DNA of 64,000 bases from Closterium sp. NIES-65 (taxonomy: Eukaryota > Streptophyta > Zygnematophyceae > Desmidiales > Closteriaceae): NCBI GenBank assembly GCA_948144175.1, contig CANXME010001453.1:1054001-1118000 (forward strand). Direction: 5' to 3'. Position numbers and translations under genes: made by a program. Each line of letters begins with the position of its first letter. Position 1 is the stretch's first letter. Under the pieces are notes generated by a model that was not told where the DNA came from, ran no database searches, and saw only the letters and a program-made list of their open reading frames with translations. Shown here piece after piece: positions 1-9,612 of the stretch.

Positions 1-10
1 CGATCACAGC

Positions 11-1054
11 TTGTTCCTGCTGCAAGAGAAGGAGCAGTTTCTCATGCTCCTGGTGTATGTGGACGACATACTGCTCTTCTCTGAGTCGTCTGCAATGATT
101 GAGCGTGTGGAGGAGATGCTGGAAATGCAGTTCAAGTGCTCCAAGATGGGAGACGTGAAGTACTACCTGGGGATGCATGTGGAGAGGGACCTTGACAAGG
201 GAGTGTTGAGGTTGCACCAGAGGAAGTATTGTGAGGGGCTGGCCGAGAAGTATGGGCTGCGAGATGGAGGGAAGCCAGCCACCCCACTGCCTTCAGGGTT
301 CACCGTAGAGCCCTGTGCTGATGAGGAGGTGGTGGGAGAGAGTGACAGGAAGCTGTTTCACTCCATGGTGGGGGCACTCAACTATGCGGCTAACCACACA
401 CGGCCTGACATTGCCTTTGCAACATCCAGGCTTGCCAGTGTGGTTTCACGCCCTAGTCATGAGCAGCTGGAAGCGGCCGAGAGGTTGGTCCGCTATGTGA
501 GTGCAACGGCATCAGTGGGTTTGGAGTACAGTGCTGTGCGACAGAGGCTACAGAGGGGTGCAGCTGATTTGAGCAAGGGGGAGATGCGCTTGACTTGCTA
601 CACCGACGCTAGCTTCAACTCAGTGAAGACGGATGGCACCAGCATTGGAGGCTATGTGTGCCTCTTTGGAGGTGGTGCAGTGAGCTGGCGCAGCAAGAAG
701 CAGAACCAGGTGGGGCTGTCCTCGTGTGAGACAGAGTACATGGCCCTTCATCATGGGGCAAAGGAGGTGGTGTGGCTGAGGCGTTTGCTAGAGGAGATTT
801 GGGTTGGTCAAAGGGAGCCGACTGTGATTTTCTGTGACAATGAGTCGGCGGTGAAGCTTGCGAAGAATGCTTGTCTTCATGGGCTGACCAAACACATCAG
901 GCCTAAGTGGCACTGGGTGAGAAGGCTCCTGGACAAGGAGGTGCGGCTGGAGATTGTGAAGACCCATCAGCAGGCGGCTGACATTCTCACCAAGCGCCTG
1001 GCTGAATCTGAGCATTGGAAGGGCATGAAGCTTGCTGGGATGAGTGTGCATTGA
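11..1054 (+). CDS. Copia pol fragment: RT C-terminus and RNase H
   Basis: The product is the end of a Copia polyprotein that copies element RNA into DNA and degrades the RNA strand in cytoplasmic virus-like particles. The reverse transcriptase catalytic motif YVDDILLF lies near residue 17, followed by the connection segment (KYYLGMHVERD). RNase H starts around residue 195 with the acidic motif CYTDASFNS, followed by SSCETEYMAL, a DNESAVKLAKN segment and the HIRPKWHWVR and ADILTKRL blocks typical of Copia C-termini. The reading is open to a stop just before the untranslated region and LTR. The true start is upstream of the window, so the first in-frame start-like codon here has no meaning. Presence of all RNase H blocks argues for a fairly recent copy. 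Confidence 0.9.
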   Translation: MFLLQEKEQFLMLLVYVDDILLFSESSAMIERVEEMLEMQFKCSKMGDVKYYLGMHVERDLDKGVLRLHQRKYCEGLAEKYGLRDGGKPATPLPSGFTVEPCADEEVVGESDRKLFHSMVGALNYAANHTRPDIAFATSRLASVVSRPSHEQLEAAERLVRYVSATASVGLEYSAVRQRLQRGAADLSKGEMRLTCYTDASFNSVKTDGTSIGGYVCLFGGGAVSWRSKKQNQVGLSSCETEYMALHHGAKEVVWLRRLLEEIWVGQREPTVIFCDNESAVKLAKNACLHGLTKHIRPKWHWVRRLLDKEVRLEIVKTHQQAADILTKRLAESEHWKGMKLAGMSVH

Positions 1055-1111
1055 GGGTGCATGCTTGAGCTATGGCATGTGGGATGATGGTTGGCAGCCA
1101 GAGGGGGAGTT

Positions 1112-1740
1112 TGTTATGTGATGCTATCATTTGCATTCACGTCTGTCTGCCTCCCATCATGTGTTCGTGCGTTGCATGTGTGAAATGAGCGTGCGCAAGA
1201 ATTTGTGTTTTTCTGTGGTTTGGATTTTCTGAGTGTGTGTGAATGTTATTTGGCTTGAGCAGATATCTGAAGTGACTCCACTGCTCAAGATCTTTCCGAC
1301 GAGCCAAGAATCGTCGCAATCGGAGCAATATCAAGAAAGTTACGAACGTTGGAGTTCGTATGCTTTCTGTACTTCGGTTGTGGCGACTATGGGAAGTTGT
1401 GGGGTTGACTCAATATGGGGTACAGACTTTTGGGGGTTGGGAATTCGAACCCATCACTGTAGAATGCTGCCATGTGGTTGGGTGAAGCCAAACCAGGTTG
1501 GCAAGTGTGGCCAAGTGGGTTGAGGTGGATGGCATGAGTTGGGAAAGTGACAAATGTGAAAGTGGGGTTGCCTATGGGGAAGGGAATTGTGTGGCATGGG
1601 GTTTCCTTGGTTGGGGAATCTCTTGGGACCTTCCCTCTCGTCCTCCTCTTCCCTCTTACCTGGTTTAGTGCTACCCTAACTCTCTTGTGTGCAACTTTGT
1701 GGAACTTGTGAGAACCATTGTGATTGAGTTAAGCATGTGG
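1112..1740 (+). repeat. 3' LTR of the first Copia element (right end approximate)
   Basis: The segment starts with TGTTATG directly after the purine-rich tract GAGGGGGAGTT, the standard polypurine-tract/LTR junction. No second LTR copy is in the window, so the right end is set only by loss of LTR-like character near 1740. Confidence 0.6.
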
Positions 1741-1744
1741 CAGC

Positions 1745-1984
1745 ATACCCCCTAGTGCGCCGAAAATCATAACTCGAGATTTACTCCATCATTTGATACA
1801 ATTCAAATTGGAAACGATAGCCCTAGTTACAGGCTACAACATACTCGAGTTTGATACAATTCCAACGGTGCAATTTTAGCCGACGACGTTTCTTGTGAAG
1901 TCGCGGTTTCTGCCCAGAAATTGAGACCCACGATTTTTGTGTTATTTCGGCACCTAATCTTTATAGACTCCGTCCTTAGTCTCT
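1745..1984. other. Intergenic filler between two element pieces
   Basis: No gene is recognisable. Two similar phrases, each containing CTCGAG followed within 25 bp by TTTGATACAATTC, occur at about 1773 and 1842 and suggest a small local duplication. Confidence 0.4.
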
Positions 1985-3289
1985 AACAGCTACCTGAGGA
2001 GGCTCAGTTGTCAGTGTGTAGAGACTCGATCCAGGCCGACGGGTGAACGTGGCAAGGTGACGGCCCGTCCGTGTACACGTGTAGATCGACATACGCTGAT
2101 CCCCGGGAGTGGTGGTACTGACCATCGCATCCTGCAGGGCAGCGGTACTCACCAAGTTTGTAGAGAACGAGGGGAGGTAAGACGTGAGAGTGAGCCGGAC
2201 GAAACTGCCGGACACGGGAGAACTGTGGAGGAACGGGCAAGAACTGGGCCCCTAGAGGGATCAGCCAGTCTAACAGCAACAAGTGTAGGGAGTGGTGTGA
2301 CTGTGGTAGTGTCACAAAAGAAACAACGGGAAGCACCTGATTCAAGCGTGAAGGTGTGCAAGGCCTCAGCAGGCGCAGTACCAGAGAGAGCAGACTCACT
2401 AGCACCTAGAGCAGCAGCCTCTATACCTGGGTCGGGCGGCACACACAGGTAACAATCACCCTCACCACTAACAGTCAATGCATACATGGTAGCAAGGATA
2501 GTATCATAGTCAAGAGCAAAGATATCCACACCCCGCATAAGCAACTCTAGCCAATGGGGGAGCTCAGCCGCGTCGCCAAACTCTGCACGCCAGGCGTCAC
2601 TCAGTCAGGAGAAGCAGCAGGACTGTGTGTGACCAACTGTCCCGCAAGTTTGACAAGCCCGATCACCTGTGCAAATGATGTACGGTTAGCGAGCACTACT
2701 TCGAGACGCCCCACGCTGAGCGTACTACTCACGAATCTGCTGGGGCGTAAGGGTCTCATGCACTCACCGCTGCAGCTGCACCAGGGCACCGTAAGAAGCT
2801 CCCGACTGAACACCTGCACAGCGTCTGCCACTACTGCCGCCGCCACCACTCCTACTAGCGAACCACTCACGTAGTTGTTGGGGCGAAAGGGTCTTGCGCG
2901 GACGCCGCTGCAGCTGCATCTGGCTACCGCCAGAAACTCCCCACCAAACAGCACCACAGCAACTGCTACTACGGCCGCCACCACTCCCATTGCTAGCACC
3001 ACCGCCGCCACCATTTCTAGGCTACTACGAAGAGAAGTCATAGCGGGCAAGCAAGGAGGCGCACAACCAGTAGGGCAGCACGGAGGGAAGGTAGGGCAGC
3101 GAGCATGCAATGGGGTAGGTTGGGGCGGTGCACGGTTAGGGAAGATCAGCGCGCAGCTAGAGTAGGGCGACGCGCTGCAGGGAGGGTCGGCACGCGGGCT
3201 GGCAGGGGCGGCACCTAGGGCTCTTTTTTTTGTGTGTTTTTTTTTAGAGGGTTTAGTAGGGCACGCTAGGCGCTGGGCAGCAGGGCGCG

Positions 3290-3700
3290 CTGGCGCTCTG
3301 GGCAGCACGGCGCGCTGGCGCGCTGGGCAGCAGGGCGCGCTGGCACGCTAGGCAGCGCGGCCCGCGGGGCTGGAGCGGCCACGCGCGCTGCAGATGCGGC
3401 ATGCGTGCTGCAGGGGCGGTGCGACGGGGGGCAGGGCAGGGCGTGCGCGGGGCAGCGCGACGCGGAGCAGGGCAGGGCGTGCGTGGGGCAGCGCGACGCG
3501 GGGCAGGACAGGGCGTGCACGGGCAGCGCAACGCAAGGCAGGCCAGGGCGTGCGCGGGGCAGCGCGACGCGGGGCAGGGCAGGGCGTGCGCGGGGCAGCG
3601 CGACGCAAGGCAGGGTAGGGCAGGGCATGCGCTGATGGCACAGTGCAGGGCAGGGCACGCGCTGACGGCACAGGGCACGGCAGGGTGTGGGGTAGCGCGG
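3290..3700 (-). repeat. GC-rich minisatellite in the T2 leader
   Basis: Loose tandem units of roughly 33-36 bp, built from GCAGGGCAGGGCGTGCGCG and GCAGCGCGACGC phrases, fill the stretch. Long open readings exist on both strands because of the base composition; none resembles a protein family. Confidence 0.8.
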
Positions 3701-3773
3701 TAACCGTAGTCGGTCACTAGCTAATGGTGGGCCCAAAAAATAACGGTCCTACGGACCTACTGCTTTGAAACCA

Positions 3774-3905
3774 TGTCAGAAACTAGCGAGCAGGGATGAA
3801 TGAACAAGCAGCAGGATGGGTGCAAGTACTAACCCTGAATTGGGTTGTAACCCTTATGGGCTACCCCACTACATCCTACACAACATGCAACATACACGTT
3901 TGACA
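3774..3905 (-). repeat. 5' LTR of element T2 (132 bp)
   Basis: The ends are TGTCA...TGACA. The LTR holds the core TAGTGGGGTA-GCCCATA and ACAACCC shared with most short LTRs in the window. The minus-strand primer site TGGTTTCAAAGCAG abuts it at 3773. Confidence 0.85.
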
Positions 3906-6046
3906 TGCAGGGGAGGGGAAGACGCTCCATCCACTTCAGCATGGGGAGGGGGATGCTCACGCGGCCATTGCACACGAGTTCGTGGGAGCAACACCTCCAA
4001 GTTCGCCTTGCCATGCTCGCCATTCTAGTAGCGTTCCCACATTAAAGCCTCATGCAATGGCAGTGTAACCTTTATGCCTGTGGCCTCTATGAGGTTTAGG
4101 GTAATACGCGTAGAAGTCACGGGGGCGTCCACGCTCATCTCACCATGCAGAGAGTTACTCTACAATAGTAGATGGACTACGTGGGAGGCCACACGGTTGT
4201 AAAGTTGATTGTAGCATTCTCTAGCACTTAAGCAAACTTGCATGTTCACTGTCATAATTGACAAGCTTTTCACTACCAAAACAAGAAAAAAACTAGGGTA
4301 ATTGCAGACAATGTCATAACAAAGTCAATATTGCAACAATCTTAGCACAACCGAGCAAGTTGACTTCTAGCGCATCACAAAGGCGGCTTGCCAACATTGC
4401 AAGATGTTGACATTCCAGTGTTTCAACTGCAGGTGACCATGCATGCATATACGCACCTACCAAGTAGGTGCAAGTGAAATGGTTGCATGCACAACGCACA
4501 TTGCGTAGATGCCAAGTCCTCGAGCATTTGATGCTCGACCCATAGGTCGACTTCGCCATAACCACATGGGGTGAGGTTCATGCAACATGTTACCAAGTCG
4601 ACCAGAAGAGGCCACAAAGTCGGTGCCGATGATCATAGGTCAGCATCCGTTGGTCGGCACCGAGCCAGTAGTTGTCTTCGTTGATCGTTGAGTTTCGACA
4701 CTTATGCCGACTTCATTTCGTCGGCCAGTGTCGAAGCTGGCTTCGCCGATGTTGGGCATCGCTGAAGTTTGTTTTGTTGTCGTCGGCTTCACCGAACTCG
4801 GCTGGCCACACCAGCCGACCTCCAAGTCGGCATCCACCACGGAGTCCAGCCGACTGCACACCTTGCGCACTGGTCAGCGATGTCGGACTCGCCCAAGCAA
4901 AGGCGGGGCCTTCTCTCGTCAACAATTGCAAATATAAAACTACTGGACAGAAATTTTGAACGATGTACAGATGCGTATGACTTCATGCCCCACTTGCCAG
5001 CTCATGAAGTCGTCACGACATAAGTCGACAGGATAACTACAGCCGATCCCACCCCCAGAGCGTGCTTGGCAACAAGTGACGATAGATTTTGTTACAAAGT
5101 TACTAACTATTGTAGCAGCTTGGCACCTGACTTCCAATCAATTCCTTGTACCACCCGGAGACCACAATGTCGGACCAAATGTACAAACCAGACCACGGAG
5201 CAATTGATTTGCGCCACGTATGATGACCCGACAACATAGGAACAACAGCTGTTATTAATCGAGTTTGCGTGTAACAACTCATCTGCCAACACCCAACACT
5301 AACCATTTCACCCCAACTATGGACAAGACCCAAAGATGACAATCACCCTGAATCCTAATAACCATGTCCCGTGCGTACAAAAATTGACCAAATTTATATT
5401 TGCAGCACGGGCCCGAGTAGTAGGCGCAATAAAAAAATCAAAGATCATCGCCAAAAGCAATGGCAACTGCCACCATCATCCCGTTACGCATCATTTCGAC
5501 GACCTTGTTTAAGTGACACTTAGAATCTCCACCTTCACGTCACCTCATTTACGACCAAGATAATGCGGGCCATACAGAAACAATCACATAATCACTCTAG
5601 TCACCGCACAGTTCCTCCTTTCTAACGTCAACCCATTGTTCCACAGCGTCCTCCACCTCTGCATCACATCCACGAGTCAACTTCCATGCAACAGACCATC
5701 CAACATGGCTCACCCATCCACAAAGCCAATCATCGTGCCCAAAAAAATATCCAGCCATAGCGTACAGGACCCATGTGTAGCTTGTTGCATCAAGTTTCTA
5801 CTTCGTTGGAAGGATCGCACATTGGCAAAAAACCACAGAGTTTTACGAGGACAAAATGGAGAACCACCTGGTACTTACCAAGTATCTGAGCAAGAAAAAA
5901 AATCTCGCGAAATCCTTTGCGCATTCCTAAGGGCCTGCCTAACAGAGAGGGGTAGTGTAAAGAGGCAACATTTCCTTACTTGAAGTCACACCACATTTCC
6001 TTACTTGAAGCCACACCACATTTCCTTACTTGAAGCCACACCACAT
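3906..6046. other. Region without a recognisable gene
   Basis: About 2.1 kb with no recognisable protein. A 115-codon open reading at 5636-5983 (+) has no familiar motif and ordinary composition, so it is more likely chance than a gene. Around 4620-4870 the phrases GTCGGC and GCCGAC recur many times, including an imperfect inverted pair GGTGCCGA / TCGGCACC at about 4620-4663. The right end is a short tandem repeat, listed separately. Confidence 0.5.
5970..6046. repeat. 25-bp tandem repeat, three copies
   Basis: The unit ATTTCCTTACTTGAAGYCAC-ACCAC is present three times with one variable base. Its right end is cut by insertion of the next Copia element, whose target duplication CACAT is the start of a further unit. 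Confidence 0.9.
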
Positions 6047-6177
6047 TATCAGAACATTATAGCTTATGCTTTTGTGTAGGCTGTAGTGGGGTATCCCATA
6101 GGGGGTACAACCCAATTAGGGTTGGTACTTGTACCCACTTCATTCATAGTTCATTCATCCTCGTTTCAGTTATCTCA
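6047..6177 (+). repeat. 5' LTR of T3 (131 bp)
   Basis: It matches 8466-8595 nearly throughout and contains the GTAGTGGGGTATCCCATAGG core. The primer site begins directly at 6178. Confidence 0.92.
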
Positions 6178-6399
6178 TGGTATCGGGCAGGTTCCCTCGT
6201 GGGAACTGTTCCTAGGGCCCTACTACTGCTTCCGCTGCTACTCGATCTGTCGCACGCCCTGTGGCGTGAGACCTATTTTCATCTCGCCGCGCGCCAACGG
6301 CGCGAGGCGATTTTCTTTCTGGCGCGCGCCCCGAGACGCGCGGCCCCGCTACCCCGTCGCGCCGCCCTCGCGGCCCCGATCTGCCGCCCTAGTGGCCTC

Positions 6400-7120
6400 G
6401 TCACCTACCTCTGCGGCCTCAGCGCCGCCCTTCCCGGCCCCGGCTCCGCCCTTCCCGGCCCCGGCGCCACCTCGGCTGGCCCCGTCGCCTACCCCGGCAA
6501 CCCCGTCGCCGCCCTTCCCGACCCGGCCCCGCCTCTGCTGGCCCCGTCGCCTGCCCCTGCGGCCCCGGCTCCGCCCTTCCAGGCCCCGGCGCCACCTCGG
6601 CTGGCCCCGTCGCCTACCCCGGCGACCCCAACGCCGCTCTTTCCGACCAGGCCCCGCCTCTACTGGCCCCGTCGCCTACCCCTGCGGCCCCGGCGCTGCC
6701 CTTCTCGGCCCTGGCTCCACCTCTGCTGGCCCCGGCGCCGCCTCTGCTGGCCCGGACGCCTACCCTGCGGCCCCGGCGCCACCTCTACTAGCCCCGTCGC
6801 CGCTCCACCCGGCCCCGCCGCCATCCCCAAGCGGCCCCGCCGTCACCACGGAGCCGCCGGCGCCGCCGAGCTAGTGCCGAGCCACCCAAGCCACCCAAGC
6901 CGCCCGAGCCGCAGCGCCACCTCAGCCGCCCGAGCCGGAGCGCCACCTCAGCCGCCCGAGCCGCCGAGTCGCCGAGCCGCCGCGCTGTAGTTGCTGCCGA
7001 GCCGCCATACCGCTGAGTCGCCCGAGTCGCCCGAGCCGCCAAGCCTCAGTTGCTGCAGTGCCGCCGTGCCGCCGAGCCGCCCGAGCCGCCCGCACCGCCG
7101 AGTCGCTGAGTCGCCGAGTC
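6400..7120 (+). repeat. GC-rich leader minisatellite of T3
   Basis: Recurring phrases GGCCCCGTCGCCTACCCC and CCGGCGCCACCTCGGCTGG appear with a long period (roughly 120 bp) to about 6800, then short GAGCCGCC-type units to about 7110. Open readings here are proline/alanine-rich and have no family resemblance. Confidence 0.75.
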
Positions 7121-7576
7121 GTCGAGCCTGCTCTTCCCACCACTGGTGAGCCCCTGCCTTACTAGCGCACTGCGTGCCGCTTGCTTGGCTGCCTGCCTTA
7201 CTGCTGCTACTCCTGCTCCTGCTTCTACTGGCGGAGCCAGATGCAGCCCCAGCGACGTCCACGTGAGTCCCTCACGCCCCAGCAGCTGTGTGAGTGGTAC
7301 GCTGGTTGGGGTTGTAGGGGTGGCGGCGCTACTACTGCTTCTTCTACTGGCGGCGGCCAGATGCAGCTCCAGCGACCCCCACGCGCGTCTCTCACGCCCC
7401 AGCAGCTTCGTGAGTGGTACGCTCAGAGTGGAGGGTCTCTCAGTTCTGTTCGCTGCTCTTACGTGATTCGCACTGGTGCTCGGACTGGTCAGCCTTGTGG
7501 GACGCCTAGTCACACACAGTCCCGCTGCTTTGCCCGTCTGAGCGACGCCTGGCGTACCGAGCTTCTTGGCTGACTC

Positions 7577-8242
7577 ATGTACCTGATGACCTGCACACGA
7601 CCTGACCTTGCATACCCTCTTAGCATTCTCGCACGCTATGTTGCTCCTGGGAGACACCGACCAGAGCACATGGCTGCAGCGAAGAGGGTGTTGCGCTACT
7701 TGTGCAGTACGTCGGGCATGGGGCTAGTGCTTGGAGGGCGTAGTCCAGTGGTCCTTACTGGGCACGCAGACGCTTCTTGGGCTGACAACCAGGCTACGCA
7801 ACGGTCGTCACAGGGTTACACCTTCAGCCTTGGTTCCGACTCTATCTCGTGGCGGGCTACTCGCTCGTCTTCTGTTCTCGGCTCCAGTTGTGAGGCTGAG
7901 ATCTACGCTTGGGCCATGGCTGCACAGGAGCTTCGCTGGCTCACGTACCTGCTGAGTGACCTCAGAGAGCCGCCTCGTTCTCCTCCTGTGCTGTACGTAG
8001 ACAACAAGGCCATGCTGGCCTTGTGTCAAGAGCAGCGACTGGAGCACAGAACAAAGCACATTGCTCTCCGCTACTTTCTTGCTCGTGAGCTGCAGCAGCG
8101 TGGACAGTTGCGGCTTGCGTATGTGGCCTCTGAGGCCAACACTGCTGATGTTTTCACCAAGGCACTTGCGCCTTGTGATCATCAGCGCTTCTGCACTCAG
8201 TTGGGTCTTGTCCCTGTCTTGCCTCACTTGCTCACCTCTTGA
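7577..8242 (+). CDS. Copia RNase H segment of T3
   Basis: The product is the RNase H end of a Copia polyprotein. It opens with YLMTCTRPDLAYPLSILARY, the RT/RNase H connection found in all copies here. The active-site block is HADASWADN near residue 63, then SSCEAEIYAWAMAAQELRWL, the YVDNKAMLALC block near residue 135 and the C-terminal HIALRYFLAREL and TADVFTKALA blocks. The reading is uninterrupted, and near-identical segments occur in elements C and E (minus strand) and I. It is a part of a fossil element, not a host gene; the printed start is simply where the open reading begins. Confidence 0.9.
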   Translation: MYLMTCTRPDLAYPLSILARYVAPGRHRPEHMAAAKRVLRYLCSTSGMGLVLGGRSPVVLTGHADASWADNQATQRSSQGYTFSLGSDSISWRATRSSSVLGSSCEAEIYAWAMAAQELRWLTYLLSDLREPPRSPPVLYVDNKAMLALCQEQRLEHRTKHIALRYFLARELQQRGQLRLAYVASEANTADVFTKALAPCDHQRFCTQLGLVPVLPHLLTS

Positions 8243-8250
8243 CCTTGCTT

Positions 8251-8330
8251 GTACTGTTACATATATATATATATATATACACACCTGCTCTTCCTTGTCT
8301 AGCCTTTTATATATATGTACTCTTGCATGT
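8251..8330 (+). repeat. AT microsatellite in the T3 3' untranslated region
   Basis: A TA run of about 10 repeats lies at 8260-8279, with a second shorter one near 8310. The same place in elements C, E and F also carries TATATA runs, so the microsatellite is a family trait. Confidence 0.8.
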
Positions 8331-8465
8331 GAACTGGCCTTGTGGCCTTGTACTTGTGCTCAGAATGTGTGGTGACTTTGTGATCCACCCTGAGCTTTGC
8401 TTTGTTTTGCTTTGCTTGACTGGTCTTGTGACCCCCTGTTCTCCCCCACTTTGCCTATGGGGGTG

Positions 8466-8595
8466 TGTCAGAACATTATAGCTTATGCTTTTGTGTAGGC
8501 TGTAGTGGGGTATCCCATAGGGGGTACAACCCAATTAGGGTTGGTACTTGTACCCACTTAATTCATAGTTCATTCATCCTCGTTTCAGTTTCTCA
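8466..8595 (+). repeat. 3' LTR of T3 (130 bp)
   Basis: It begins TGTCAGAACATT after the tract CTATGGGGGTG and ends TTTCTCA, followed by the target duplication CACAT. Confidence 0.92.
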
Positions 8596-8600
8596 CACAT

Positions 8601-9612
8601 TTCTTGCCAGCACCCAAGTATATCATGTTACCACCTCGCAACATTCGACTCGACCATTATTCTTGCCATCACGAACATCTCGTCCAAAACATATGGCTTG
8701 GTTGATAACATGTGACCCGCGTTACAATACAGTTTATAGGATCGTCTCAGATTGATCGCAAGTAGTGTAGCAGCGGGAGATTGCTAGTGAGAGCCGGGTG
8801 TGGACTTTGTCAGAAGGAGGAGATTTGAATCTCGACCGAAGTGACTAACACAATTCGGTACATGGATTTATGAGGGCTGACGCTCTCAGACCAAATAGGT
8901 TGAGTAGTCTGACGAAACAAACCATCCAGATTGTGAAAAATGGATTTCCAGAGTAGTCGAATTCTCATCACTAAGAGTCTTAGACTTTTTGCTTTAGAGC
9001 CCCTGATTTTGTATAATAGGCCTCAGTGTTAGTCGTTTCTGGAGTCTGTCTCTACATAATATACATTCTGTGGTCCCTGAATGCGAGCTTATTGAGACGA
9101 AGCTTCCTAGAAGTTTCCTATAATTACCCCCCTTCCCTGCCCCCTCCCCTCCCCTCCCCCCTTTCACATGCATAATAATTTCCCCATTCCGTGTGGCTGT
9201 CTTTTTGTTCGCGTCGGTAGGAATCCACATAATGGCGACAAGATCAGTTGGTGTGCCGCACACATCAAAGCAGCCCAATGCGGCGCACTGCGTACAGCAT
9301 GGCAATTTCTATGATGTTTGGTAGCCACACGCACCGCGCCACCCACACAAAAGGTGATGGGTCGAACGCGATTGGTGGCATGGCACTACACCTTTGTGTG
9401 CAGGCTTGGTGGGATGAATTCGGCCATGATTTTGAAGGCCGATTCATACTGCAAACCCCACCTCATGTGGTTTACCCGTTTCGTGGCGCCGCGGCTTTCG
9501 TCTTGGCCCCTCACCGTTCTGCTTCAACTGGTTCTTTCCAGCTCTTGGGAATCAGCCAAAATCAGTGCCAGCTTTCTTTCTTGATCGTTAAGCTTCTTTC
9601 TTCTCTCTTGCC
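8601..9612. other. Intergenic region upstream of the hAT gene
   Basis: No gene is recognised. A pyrimidine-rich run (CCCCTCCCCTCCCCTCCCCC) lies at about 9141-9160. The last 300 bp are likely 5' flank or untranslated region of the hAT transposase gene; transposon terminal repeats were looked for by eye and not found. Confidence 0.4.

Larger units (their letters stand above)
1..1740 (+). mobile_element. Ty1/Copia element, 3' part (runs in from the left edge)
   Basis: The pol end of a Copia element enters from the left edge, followed by a short untranslated stretch, a purine-rich tract (about 1100-1110) and a 3' LTR starting TGTTATG at 1112. The visible pol part looks whole. It belongs to a different Copia lineage from the short-LTR group that fills the rest of the window, because its LTR is several hundred bases long and lacks the shared LTR core. 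The 5' half lies outside the window, so age from an LTR pair cannot be judged. The right boundary is approximate. Confidence 0.85.
1985..3905 (-). mobile_element. Short-LTR Copia piece with 5' LTR, leader, QLREWY modules and protease (T2)
   Basis: Read on the minus strand, a 132-bp LTR (3774-3905) is followed by a primer site starting TGGTTTC, a GC-rich leader with minisatellite (about 3160-3700), and two tandem modules of the type MQLQR-RPR-x-TLSPQQLREWF (about 2725-2930). A decayed zinc-knuckle region and a protease segment (about 2150-2545, with CVPPDPGI and the TLESGAS active-site block) come next. Integrase, RT, RNase H and a 3' LTR are not present next to it. No MATPS-type gag domain is recognisable between leader and modules, as in the elements at 6047 and 53933. 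The copy is broken, with several breaks, and looks older than elements C and E. Confidence 0.8.
6047..8595 (+). mobile_element. Short-LTR Copia element with both LTRs (T3), TSD CACAT
   Basis: The LTRs are 6047-6177 and 8466-8595, flanked by the 5-bp duplication CACAT (6042-6046, 8596-8600). They differ at about 3 of 131 positions (2.3%), so the insertion is fairly young. Inside are: primer site TGGTATCGGGCAGG (6178); a GC-rich proline/alanine-biased leader (about 6240-7130); two QLREWY-type modules (about 7240-7425); a zinc-knuckle region (about 7450-7530); RNase H (7577-8242); an untranslated tail; and the polypurine tract CTATGGGGGTG just before the 3' LTR. The other pol domains are not found. 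The element is broken and far shorter than the 7-kb copies, so it must depend on others to move. Confidence 0.92.

Noticed and set aside
5636-5983. A 115-codon gene
   Set aside because: No recognised motif, no codon bias matching the host exon at 63216 and no splice or promoter support.
6086-6990. Two long proline/alanine-rich readings
   Set aside because: They are compositional readings in the T3 leader; two frames are equally open and neither resembles a protein family.
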